DNA of 64,000 bases from NCBI GenBank assembly GCA_951799425.1, contig OX637397.1, positions 6,129,001 to 6,193,000 of the forward strand. The letters are read 5' to 3'. Source of the DNA: Ilex aquifolium. Its lineage: Eukaryota; Streptophyta; Magnoliopsida; Aquifoliales; Aquifoliaceae. Position numbers and translations under genes: made by a program. Shown here in pieces: positions 1-9,833 of this stretch. Position 1 is the first letter of the stretch. Every line of letters starts with the position of its first letter. The notes under the pieces are model-generated. The model did not search any database. It saw only the letters and a list, made by a program, of their open reading frames with translations, and had not been told where the DNA came from.

Positions 1-1330
1 GGACAAATTGTTAAAATTTAAATCAGAAGGAGTTGATTGTAACATGACTTAAACTTGAAAGTGACATTTTTCTAATTAAGCCAATTATTTTTTGTCTATA
101 TTTAAGTATCACGTGTAAGTTTATGATAAAAAATCGTTAGCAATTTAAATGTTATCTGGTTGAGGAATCATATAGAAACATATTTAATACTTCATTGACC
201 AAAATGATGCAATTGGAATATTTTAGATCAAAATAAGACAAACTACATATTTTGGGAACCTCCATTACAATTAATCCAAACTAAAAAGTAAAACAATTCA
301 AAAAAATATTATCAAACGAAGTCTAAGTTTTTAAAAATTAAATTCCAATTATTGCTTTGAATTAACCTAAAGGAGAGAGGATGATGTTCACCACTTAACT
401 CCCACAAATCAAATCCATTTATAACTAGGGGCTTTGCACGATCCTTATGGAGTAAATATTGGGTGTGACAGTTACACCACGTTAGTATTGTTACGTGGTG
501 TAACGATTCAACGGTAAACAAACAAATGGGCAAGTGGACCCACTTTTTTGATATGTGACGATTATTATTTTTTACATGGAGAAGTGATTATTTGAATAAG
601 TGAATTCTATTTTTTTTAATTATTAAATTATTATTGAATAATTATATCATGTAACAATATAGACGTGGTGTAACCGTTCCATCCAATATTTAGTATTAGG
701 TCAATCCGTGAAGTTCTTATCTCCCTACAAGTTATGTCATTGCTTAGCACATGCTGCCCTCTGCTCAATTCAGCAAACATAAACATTTGAAAATGACTCT
801 GCACTAAACTTTTGCATCTTTTCAACCATTTAGAAAAAAAAAAATGACAGGATTAAGACATGTTTTGTCAATGGAATTTATCTTTTTTTTGGTTTAACGA
901 TCAAGGGTGTTTGCACTAATTTATGTACATTTCGATTAATTTCCTTCTCGATTTGATCAAAAGTAATTCATCCACGTCGGAACTAAAACATCCATTAAGA
1001 ATAAATCTTTCTTGGTCTTACCCTAAAAAATTATTTAAATTTAAATTCAAAATATTTAAATTTACGATTCATCTATGTTATCACTTGATGTACGTGAATT
1101 AACTTATAGACCAAACAGTCAACAAAGGCGTCTTATATGTTCCAAAAGTGACTCTTCAAAGTCTGGTAAACATCTTGATTAAAAATAAAAAAAAGTCTCC
1201 AACCTTGTGCGGTATACTTTTCATCAACTTTACTCAAAAATGGAATATTTATTTGTGTCTTGGCGAGAAATTCACTTATATATAATGAATATTAGTTGAA
1301 TTTACTATAGATGATATACTATTTATGAAG
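1..1330. other. AT-rich intergenic DNA, no gene seen
   Basis: No coding region with recognisable protein similarity or plausible exon structure is visible. Bases about 60-290 resemble 27600-27797 (shared words such as the ...CTATATTTAAGT... and ...TCAAAATAAGA... stretches), so this is probably a diverged copy of a dispersed MITE-like repeat whose other end is lost or outside the window. The rest is low-complexity AT-rich sequence. Confidence 0.6.
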
Positions 1331-2348
1331 GGAAAATTTTAGCCACCCTTTTATCTTATTTTTAAAAACACACCCTCTATTTTTTGAATCTTCATTGATA
1401 ACCCTTGTTAGTGTGTGTCTACTAAGTTCTACATTTATACCTATATGCTTGAGATTGATTTACCAGTATATTCGGCTGTTAAATATATCCAACCAACAAA
1501 ATAAATTCTACAATTTAAAAAAATTAATTTTTCGCTAATTTTTTTCCCATCAAATATGCAAAAATTAACAAACAAAATAAATACTAGTTAACTTGAACCC
1601 AACACGTTTAATTAGTCTCAGTGCATCACATAAGTTATCACTTGTTTATAACCTAATGCCTCGTATGTTTGATGAATCTAATAGCTAAAGATTAAGTCCA
1701 TCAAGCACATTCATAAAATATAAAATTATTCACTTTATTGTTTTATTCTGATGTGAAATAAAGCATGGTGTGCCCATCCAATCGAATTTTAATTAGTTCG
1801 AATTGAATTTTAATTGGTCCAAATTTTAATACGTAAAAAATATAAATTTTAATCGACTCAAATTTTAATACGTAAAAAATGAATTTTAATCAATTCGAAT
1901 CTAATTTTAAACGGCCCGAATTTTAATACGTAAAAAATATAAATATTAATAGACTCGAATCGAATTTTAATCAGTGCTAGTAGCTCAGGATTGAACTCAA
2001 ATCAGCTCGAATTTTAATACATAAAAAAATAAGTCTTAATCAACTCGAATTAATTTTAATCGACTCAAATTTTAATATGTAGAAAAATAAATTTTAATTG
2101 ACTCGAATTTTAATATGTACAAAAATAATATTTAACCAGCTCGAAATTTATGTAAAAAAACTGCTTGAGATTTATGTAAGGGTAATTTTGGTATTTTAAA
2201 TTTTCTTGGTTAGAAATGGCGGTTTAACAACAGGGGTATTAGTGATGTTTAAATATAAATTAAAAGAGGTGTCCATGAAAATTCAGAAAATATAGAGGGT
2301 ATCTTTGAAGATATGATAAATTAGAATGGGTGTGACTAAACATTTTCC
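1331..2348. mobile_element. Long terminal-inverted-repeat element (MULE-like, non-autonomous) upstream of GSTU
   Basis: The left end (GGAAAATTTTAGCCACCC...) and the reverse complement of the right end (GGAAAATGTTTAGTCACACC...) match imperfectly over about 80 bp. Both carry the same ACACCCTCTAT/ATACCCTCTAT and TGAAT..TTCAT words. There is no coding capacity and no clean target duplication. The interior includes the AT-rich tandem array at about 1785-2150. Long TIRs without a transposase resemble MULE-type or foldback elements; the superfamily is inferred. The right end lies 60 bp before the GSTU start codon, so the element probably supplies or flanks that gene's proximal promoter. Confidence 0.65.
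1785..2150. repeat. AT-rich minisatellite (AATTTTAATACGTAAAAAAT-type units)
   Basis: Imperfect tandem copies of a unit built from AATTTTAATACGTAAAAAAT followed by TTTTAATCGACTCGAA-like text. At least six recognisable copies are spaced about 40-90 bp apart, and later copies decay (CATAAAAAAAT, TGTAGAAAAAT). The array is contained inside the long-TIR element. Confidence 0.75.
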
Positions 2349-2408
2349 TTCAAATCAGACTATAAGAAGAAGCAATTGACAGAGGCAGAAGAAGCAACCA
2401 CAGATCTC

Positions 2409-4217
2409 ATGTCAAGCCAGGGGGTGAAGCTAGTGGGGTTCTGGGTGAGCCCCTTTGTCTTGAGGGTAGAGTGGGCTCTGAAACTGAAGGGTATTGAGTA
2501 TGAGTACATAGAAGAAGACATCTTCAACAAGAGCCCTCTGCTCTTTGAGCTCAACCCTGTGCACAAGAAGGTCCCTGTGATGGTTCATGATGGCAAAGTC
2601 ATGGCCGAGTCGTTTGTTATTCTCGAGTACATCGATGAGACCTGGAAGCAGACCCCATTGCTGCCTCAGGATCCTTATGAAAGAGCCATGGCCAGGTTTT
2701 GGGCAAAGTCTGTTGAAGAGAAGGTAATAATTACAGCTACTTCACTTATTTTCATAACTATTTTTTCAATTTGTTAAATTTTGGCCCTATATGTTTGAAA
2801 TTTCCGATTCGAATATTCCTCCATTATCCCTAGTTTAGAAACATGTCCGACACGAAAATTAGGGATTTCATTCGGAAACTTCAACTGCTGGGTGCCCAAC
2901 CCAGATTTTCTATGCCGTCGTTCCACGCCTATCATCAATTATACATCGAAAACCGCAAACCTTACTAGTATAAGAATATATTATGAGTACGGAACGCTAT
3001 CCATGCTCGTTTTACTGATCCTCTCGAATCATTATTAATTGGGATTAACTAAGATTGGACTGTTTTTAATTAGGCAACTAGCTTGAAATTGGGATTTTCC
3101 CATACCAATTTTGGTGTCAAACATTTGAAGTTAGGGAAATATTTTTTTAACGAGACTCCCACCACATAGGCGATTCCACGTAAAACACAAACCAAAAAAA
3201 AAACGAATAACTTTCACCATACATGAATAGAAATTTTCCTTCTTTAAGTATATACTGAAGTAAAACTTTTTATAGTAAGTGTACGAACAAAAATTCGCAC
3301 AATCACTAAAAGGTATTGAGGTATACCTTTATTCTTCGAATATCATTCAACACGTGAGCTACAAGACAAGCATGAGGTTAGAGGACCCCCAACGTTGAGG
3401 CGGGGAAAGTCCCTCCAATACTTAAGTCAGTATTGCAATCAATAATCCAACAGACAAGTACATAAAATTAGGAAAATTGTAAGAATGTGTGTATAAGGTG
3501 TGTAGCTGATAGTCCTCGTACCAGCCTACCAGGGCCTTCCTACCTTTGGATTTTTACCCATCTCTATAGAGAAAATTTAGACCTACTTACTAGTAAGAGG
3601 TCATGCTCCTTGGGTTGCTATATTCTCGAGATATGTTTCTTTCTTTTCAGATATTAAAAATTGTGTTTGATTCCAATTAGCTGGTCAAAAAAATTATCAG
3701 CTTTGTGTTGTTTTGAAAAAATAAATTATGGGTTCCACCATGTGATATGGGGCTCTCCCAATAAATGTAAGTTATGGTCTTACATTAATTCTTTCCTTTT
3801 TTATTTTCGAGCCCTTTTCAATTCTCTGATACTATTTTTGCACAGCTTTTGGATCCTGCATGGATAGCTATGTGTTCACAAGGAGATGAAAAGGAAAATG
3901 CTCTGAAATCAGCCAGGGAGGTCTTAGAAAAGATAGAGGGAGAGCTCAAAGGAAAAAAGTTCTTTGGAGGGGAAGCCATTGGATATTTGGACCTTGCTGT
4001 AGGATGGATTTCTTTCTGGTTGCCTGTTTGGGAGGAAGTTGGGTCCATGAAAATTTTAGACCCATCAAAATTCCCAAACATCAATGCTTGGATGATTCAT
4101 TTTCTCAAACACCCTGTGGTCAAGGAAAGGCTACCACCTAGAGATGAGATGGTTATATATTTCGACAAGCGTAGTAAAGAAATTGCTGCTCTCATAGCCT
4201 CTGCCAAACATGGTTGA
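2409..4217 (+). CDS. Tau-class glutathione S-transferase (2 exons, 228 aa)
   Basis: Exons 2409-2723 and 3846-4217; the intron (2724-3845, GT-AG, phase 0) follows ...KSVEEK, the usual single-intron position of tau GSTs. The product conjugates glutathione to electrophilic xenobiotics or stress metabolites and is normally cytosolic. The N-terminal thioredoxin-like domain (about residues 5-82) has the catalytic serine (Ser14 in WVSPF) and glutathione-site residues K53/K54, V55-P56 and E67-S68. The C-terminal all-helical domain covers about 90-220. The first ATG in frame is 2409, giving [11 protein letters not shown], which matches the family N-terminus; upstream frame extension has only a TTG. 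Length is typical (about 220-230 aa). No breaks are seen. Its 3' flank is the left boundary region of the tandem duplication, but the second unit carries no GST copy. Confidence 0.93.
2724..3845 (+). other. GSTU intron (1.1 kb)
   Basis: GT-AG intron with donor AAG|GTAATA and acceptor TTTGCACAG|CTTTTG. No nested gene is recognised. It is long for this family but has no obvious transposon termini. Confidence 0.85.
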
Positions 4218-4972
4218 TGATAATAATTTGAATAGTGATCTACTTATTGTACAAGTATTAATAATAAATAATAAGAAAATCATGCCTCTGATCATGGTTG
4301 TTTGGTTGAGTTTTGGTATGCAGTGTTTTTCTTTTTATATTTATAGAGAAGAAATATCACTCTATAAGAGATTTATTCTTTATGAATACCCACATTCTAA
4401 ATAATCTGTCTTTGATCGGTCCGGCATTACAAGAATTAGGGCCTATTGGGACAAATTTTTTGTTACAGCTGTGTTCACCGTCATAAAAAAATGTTTTTAA
4501 AAGAATTTTTTTTTTTTTTTTCTGGCGATAGTGTTGTCATATAAACTTATTTGATGACCGTCATAATAAGTGGAGTTTCAAAAATTCTTAATGGTGGCCA
4601 CGAGTCATTTCAAATAGTATTTGTGATATTAAATAACTTTTTTATGATAGCACGATCGCCTCGAAAAACCTTTTTCATAAAAAAACATGATTTTTTGTGA
4701 TGGTGAACATAACTGCAACAAAAAAACTTGTCTCAAAAGTTGAATTAGTCGAGGTGCGCGTAAATTGGTCCGGATATGTCTGACCGTTGAAACAAAAAAT
4801 TTAAAAAAAAAAAAGAAAAAAGATGAGCAATGCACAGAACATGGTACTAGACCCATAAAGAGAAAATCATGTTTTTATTAACTCGTGATTTAAAACCACC
4901 ATTCCCTAATACAAGTACTTAGACTGGAGCTCATATACTTTAGTCTCCAATCTCTCCATGCCTTGAGGCTTT

Positions 4973-4978
4973 TTTATT
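4973..4978 (-). terminator. Poly(A) signal AATAAA, 11S copy A
   Basis: Minus-strand AATAAA about 57 bp past the stop codon. The equivalent in copy B is at 22138-22143. Confidence 0.5.
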
Positions 4979-5034
4979 CCTTAAAGACAACATTGTACTT
5001 CATAGATAACCATGTTAAATTTTACATTAAACCA

Positions 5035-7362
5035 TCACTCCCTGGATGATTTAGACCCCAGCGGCCCAAACACTCTCAGCTCATCTCTGTTGTACTTCAA
5101 ATTTCTAGCTTCTTCCCTTGAAATGTCATACGAGTTTGCTAGCACTTCCTCCGGCATAGCTCGGAGAGCAGAGAGTCGTCCGGCGAGAGTGTTACTCATG
5201 GCATTATCGTTGGTCTTGAAGGACACCCATTCAAGGCCTTCGTTGCCAGCCTTCTTCAACACTGCGTAGTTTTGTGGAATGACTAGAAGTTGTCCCTCTC
5301 GGACCTCACCATCGAAAACGGATCTTCCGGAGTCCCCGACTACTTGAACACGACCACTCCCTCTGGTTACGTACATTGCAGAATGTGCATTTATGTTCCA
5401 GTGAGGTGCCAAGATAGCATTCTACAATCAACACCATATGAACATAATTGTTTTGTTAGCAATAACATAGCAATCAACACTTTGTCCAAATTTTTGGACT
5501 TATGATTAAGCCTCAATGGATCGGGTTCGGACCAAATCTCAGTCAATTTGAATCTCAATCCGTTTTTAAAATTCAATCTGATAATTTGATGGATATCAAA
5601 ATCATAATTCAAATTCAAATCTATAAATAATCAGACATCCAATCCGAATAAATTAGATTTCTATAAAAATTACCTCAAATAATAAAAAATTACAGCAATT
5701 TTTTGCTAAATTTCAGTTTAGTTTCATCAATAAATCACCCAATTCCACCAATTCTAATTTTATTTCATCATCTAACCACCTAATTCAACATCAAAAAGTG
5801 AAAAAAAAAAGAGGAAAAAGGAGCAGTGACAGGGGAAAAGGAGTAATACGATTGATTTTGTTTTACCGTTGCTTACCTTATAGAGGACCCCTCTCTTAGC
5901 ACTTAATCGGAGCAAGCTCAGGACGGGGAGCTTGTCACTGTTGACGCTGCTCATACGTCCTCCACGTGGATTGTACACATCAGCATGTCTTGGGCTGCCC
6001 AAGTTGTATCTAAGCTTCAATGTGCATGTAATTTCCTCTAATCCATTGGGACTTGGACTTCCCCTCCCACGTTGTCTTTCTTCTTCTTCTTCTCTGTCGA
6101 ATTCTGGGATTGTGACTTGGAACCTGTCGGTTCGGACAATTCTGCCTCTCTGGTCATCTTGTCCCTGTAATTTCCTAGCGGTCTCAGAATCAACATTGAA
6201 AATGTCAGCTAGAAGTTCCTGATCGAAGCCATTGAATACGCTTTTGAATTCTTGTTCTTCGCCTCTTTGACTTCCACCCTCTTGTTCTGAGCTCCCAGCA
6301 AGGAAGAATTTCTGAGTGCATAATATATCAAAAAAATCAACCACTTAAAACATTCTCATGATGTGTGTAAATTAATTCTATATATATATATTATATTGCG
6401 ATTAAGAGTGCCTAACTTGTTTACGTATACCTCAACTAAATTTTTCTCCAGTCCAGCTAAAGATGAACTATCTATGTCGGGATTAAGAAATTAATGAGAG
6501 ATAAATCTTGGTGGCCTTGGCCAAATGGAGTTTTCAAATGTCAAACTGAAGAAGTTTGAATTTAAAGCTTATTCCGTTCGCAAAAGGCTTAAATTTCTAG
6601 AGCATCACTATCTCCCTCCCATTCTAGCTTGCAAGTCCCAAAACCCCTTGGATTGGATCTTACCCTGTAGTTCTCATCAAGCTGGTTAGCTTCGTTTCCG
6701 GTGTCGATGATTGCCACGCAAATAAGAGGCAGCTCTCCGTCGTTATAAGCCCAATGAGATAAACCAGCCGGCAAAGCGAGGATATCACCCTCTTGAATTC
6801 GTCGAACTTTCTGATGCCGATCTGTAGACCTCTGCTTTCTATCACCACTACTTGACTGTGATCTTGTTTCATACGTCTCAGCACAACCCGGAAGAACAGT
6901 TCCCTGAATACCCCTACCTGCATTAATCAACAACAATTTCAATCAAATTCACAATCTTATCTCACTAACAAATTTTGTGTGTGTGTGTGTCTGAGAGAGA
7001 GAGAGAGAGAGCTGGCCTTGGACGACATAAACGAGCTTAGGAGCACTGTTGTAAGCAGGCAACAATAGGCCCTTAGCCTGGATGACATGGCGAACAGCTT
7101 TCAGTCCGGCACACCCGAATTCCTCATCGTTTCTGTCCCAGAACTCGGTGGTGCCGGCCTCGGACTCATACCGGCGGTTGGGTTCTTGGGCATTAAGCCT
7201 CTGAATACGGCACTCATCTTCACCACTTCTTGCGCGTTGCGGGTGTCGCTGCTGCTGTTGCCGCAGGCCTTGCCATTCTTGTTGATGCTCTATCTGAGCA
7301 AAAACCCCATGAAAGAGAAACAGAAAGCAAAGTCCAAGCGAGAGAAAAGCTGCAGAATCCAT
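5035..7362 (-). CDS. 11S globulin (legumin-type seed storage protein), copy A, 473 aa
   Basis: Exons, minus strand: 7362-7017, 6917-6664, 6311-5877, 5421-5035. This is a seed storage protein made as a preproprotein, assembled as trimers in the ER and cleaved in protein storage vacuoles to hexamers. Seen: a signal peptide (residues 1-22, cleavage after FHGVFA), two cupin domains, and the Asn-Gly processing site N289-G290 (SPNGLEEIT) separating acidic and basic chains. Cysteines C51/C84 (intrachain) and C127/C296 (acidic-basic link) fit the conserved pattern. The variable Gln/Glu/Arg-rich region precedes the processing site. Three introns match the standard legumin layout; intron 1 appears to be GC-AG (exon end CAAG|GCCAG, acceptor TGCAG|GTAGG). 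Phases are 1, 0 and 0. The frame is intact throughout. The nearest relative is copy B at 22203-24844. Confidence 0.95.
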
Positions 7363-7428
7363 TGTGGAATTCAGCAACAGAGAGAGAGGTACTTGCTGTG
7401 ATGTGAAGCCGCTATTAGACTGGGTTGG

Positions 7429-7437
7429 TATATATAG
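7429..7437 (-). promoter_or_regulatory. TATA box of 11S globulin copy A
   Basis: TATATATA-type box (reads CTATATATACC on the minus strand) about 70 bp upstream of the start codon at 7362, conserved at the same place in copy B. Confidence 0.75.
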
Positions 7438-7460
7438 GAATGAAAGGAGGGTTAGGGTTT

Positions 7461-7467
7461 GACACGT
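7461..7467 (-). promoter_or_regulatory. ABRE-like ACGTGTC element, 11S copy A
   Basis: Minus-strand ACGTGTC, the core used by ABA-responsive bZIP factors in seed promoters, lies just upstream of the TATA box and is conserved in copy B (24943-24949). Its function is inferred from the motif and gene class. Confidence 0.55.
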
Positions 7468-7502
7468 AGAGATTGTTGGTGAGAAGCTTTGTCTTCTCTG
7501 TC

Positions 7503-7621
7503 TGCATGTCTTACTGGTGCATGGATGATAATGCTGTTTCACTCACACCTTGAAGCTTAGGTTAAAGTATGTGGCAGTGATCTGATAAAAAAGTCCAATT
7601 GTTCATGTTGGTATTTGCATG
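7503..7621 (-). promoter_or_regulatory. Three RY (CATGCA) seed motifs, 11S copy A
   Basis: CATGCA cores on the minus strand at 7503-7508, 7518-7523 and 7616-7621. RY repeats bind B3-domain regulators (ABI3/FUS3/LEC2 class) and are the hallmark of legumin promoters. All three are conserved in copy B at 24984, 24999 and 25098. Confidence 0.75.
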
Positions 7622-7699
7622 CTTGTTTGATGTATATGTGAGGTGTTAAGGAGTGGATCCACATGATCTCTCTCTTAAAAATAATTCAACTTCTTCTTT

Positions 7700-8290
7700 G
7701 CATTTTTTTTTATTTTTTTATTTTTGCTATAGAATATGTGTCTAACTTATGTTGGAGGACTAAGGATAAAAATTTTATTTTGTTATATTGTTTTGGTCAC
7801 TTAAGAAACAAAAATATTTCGGCGTGTTTCAAAAATATTTCGATTCATTTCAAAAATATAATGAAAAAAATAAAAAATTGAAGAATTATTTTTTAAAATA
7901 TTGGTCGAAATATACTAAAGTATCTTAAAATACTTTGAAACATTTCGAAATGATTGTGCAAATGCATTGAAATATTACAAAACATCTTGAAACATTATGG
8001 AACATCTCGAAGTATTAGAATTTTAATTACATCACTGATTCATTTCATTCTCCTTAAAAACAGAATCGTTTCGACCATTTCGAAACAAAATTTTAATCAT
8101 CAGGAAACAAGTGTGTGAATCAGTGTGATATGACCACAAACAATAAACGGTCTCACTTTAATTTAAGGTCAAAACAGGCGACAAACTATTTTTGGCAAAA
8201 AAAATCATATTCAAAAGATTTTTTGTTGTAAGTAAATGATTTTCATTAGATTTAGTTATTCGAAAATCTTCAAAGTTACTTTTTTCTAAT
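7700..8290. other. Upstream flank of 11S copy A, shared with unit B
   Basis: No gene seen. AT-rich sequence with several AAATATTTCGA/AACATTTCGAAA variants. It aligns with about 25200-25770 of unit B up to the insertion point of the 870 bp element. Confidence 0.6.
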
Positions 8291-9160
8291 GGGTAAAATG
8301 CAAAAAAACTCTTGTACTAAGACTCAATTTCACTTACACCTTTCTACTTTTACGGGTTTTACTTAATTCCCTCCAACTTGTGAAAAAATTACAAATTTAA
8401 CAGAATTTGTTTATTGTAACGGCGTGGTAATTACACGTGCCAATTAAGCGCGTATTATAAAATAAGTAATTTTTTTTTAATTAAAAGAATTAAATAACCA
8501 ATTTTACCCTTCATCTTCCTCTCTCTCTAGACCTGCAAATTCATTTTTCGCCCATCAACTTGTTTTCTGAAATCTAAGGACATTGTTGAACTCCTTGACC
8601 CTAAATTAGCTAGACTCAACCCCCATTTTGAAGCTTTAACAAGATTTTCAAAATTTTGATTTTTAAGTTTTCAAATCCTAGGGGGTTTCTTCACCATACA
8701 CACACACCTCAGTCATAGCTTTCAAGCACTCTAATACATTGTACTACAATCCTATAACACAACTCAATCCTCAATTTGAGGAAGAAATGATCATTTGCTA
8801 TGTAACTCATTTAAAAATTCAATTATCACTTTAAGCTTCAAACACAAATTCTAGCATACACACAACATGAAACTTAAATTCAAACACACCAATGAAATCC
8901 TCACTGGAAAACAAGCATGGCAAGCTCGTTTGCTAGTAGCAGGTGTTGTTTTTTTTAAAGATAAGGGTTCTATAATGATGACATCACAAAGAAAATTTGA
9001 TTGCAATCAGGGTTAATTCAATCTTTTTGTACAAACTGTTACCTCCGTTAACATTTGTAATTTATTTACAAGTTGGAGAGGGTTTAGTGAAATCCATAAA
9101 AATAGAATAGGGTGAAGTGGGATCGATGCTTAGTATAGGAGAATTTTTTATATTTTACCC
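8291..9160. mobile_element. 870 bp long-TIR element (MULE-like, non-autonomous), copy 1
   Basis: Starts GGGTAAAATGCAAAAAAACT and ends with the inverted counterpart ...TATATTTTACCC. The inverted similarity runs for about 100 bp and includes a CTATTTTTACGG-type block and CTCCAACTTGT. Flanks TTTTCTAAT / TTTTGTGAT suggest a decayed 9 bp target duplication (6 of 9 match), which fits Mutator-like elements. No transposase frame. The uninterrupted site is visible in unit B near 25765. A second family member, inverted internally, is at 27799-28675. Confidence 0.75.
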
Positions 9161-9216
9161 TTTTGTGATTTCAATCACTCACTAATTTCAATTCCAACCA
9201 CATTGTATGTGGAACC

Positions 9217-9771
9217 TGATGGGCCAGGCCCAAAAGGCCCAAAGCCATACTAAAGCCCAGTTACAATTAAAGGCTTATACTTATGAAGACCCAGACCCAA
9301 TAGGATTCAAGTTCAAATTAAGTGCACCATGGAGCTACCCCGGTTCAGCTACAGAGATCCAGAGAGCACCGTTACCTTCTCCACCACCCTGGAAGCAGTC
9401 AACTTGGACCGAGTCTTGTGGGGAGCTCCTCAACGGTCACACCCGTTGAGGAAAATCTGCAAGTTCCACCAGGATAGGCAGATATTTACCACTTAATAGC
9501 TCCACTCTGTTGGAGAATGACTATAAAATGTAAGCCCCACCAACACTTGGGGGGCATCACCTTCTACTGAGCACAAATCTCCTTTTCCTCTCCAATCTGT
9601 AACACTCCGTTCACCGGAATCAATAAACTACCGGCAACTCTCTGCCATTCCAAAGTGGACGTAGGTCGAATTGACCGAACCACTATAAATCTCGTCTCTT
9701 TCTACATTAATTGCTACTTAATTCTAAATTACTTGACTAGTGGTGTGCAAGGTCAAAATTGTGCATCATCA
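9217..9771 (+). repeat. 5' LTR of Tat element
   Basis: 555 bp, TG...CA ends. It contains a TATA-like CTATAAAATG at 9521-9530 and an AATAAA signal at 9622-9627, so U3, R and U5 can be roughly placed. It pairs with 19345-19899 with two substitutions and no indels. Confidence 0.96.
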
Positions 9772-9774
9772 GTT

Positions 9775-9792
9775 TGGCGCCGTCTGTGGGAA
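9775..9792 (+). other. Primer-binding site of Tat element
   Basis: TGGCGCCGTCTGTGGGAA lies three bases after the 5' LTR. The first nine bases (TGGCGCCGT) are those complementary to the 3' end of plant tRNA-Asp as used by many gypsy elements; the rest diverges, so the primer tRNA is uncertain. Confidence 0.65.
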
Positions 9793-9833
9793 CGAGACAA
9801 AATTCTCACCTTTTTAATTTCTTTGTTGAACCA

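Noticed and set aside
2376..2408. N-terminal extension of the GSTU frame upstream of the ATG
   Set aside because: The extension begins with TTG, not ATG, and adds 11 residues unlike tau GSTs; the ATG at 2409 gives the family N-terminus.
9207..9449. 80-codon frame spanning the 5' LTR (and the same in the 3' LTR)
   Set aside because: It lies in the LTR, has no protein similarity, and appears twice only because LTRs are repeats.
9759..9833. Upstream extension of gag-pol before 9834
   Set aside because: It would start inside the LTR/primer-binding site with a non-ATG codon; the first ATG after the primer-binding site is 9834.
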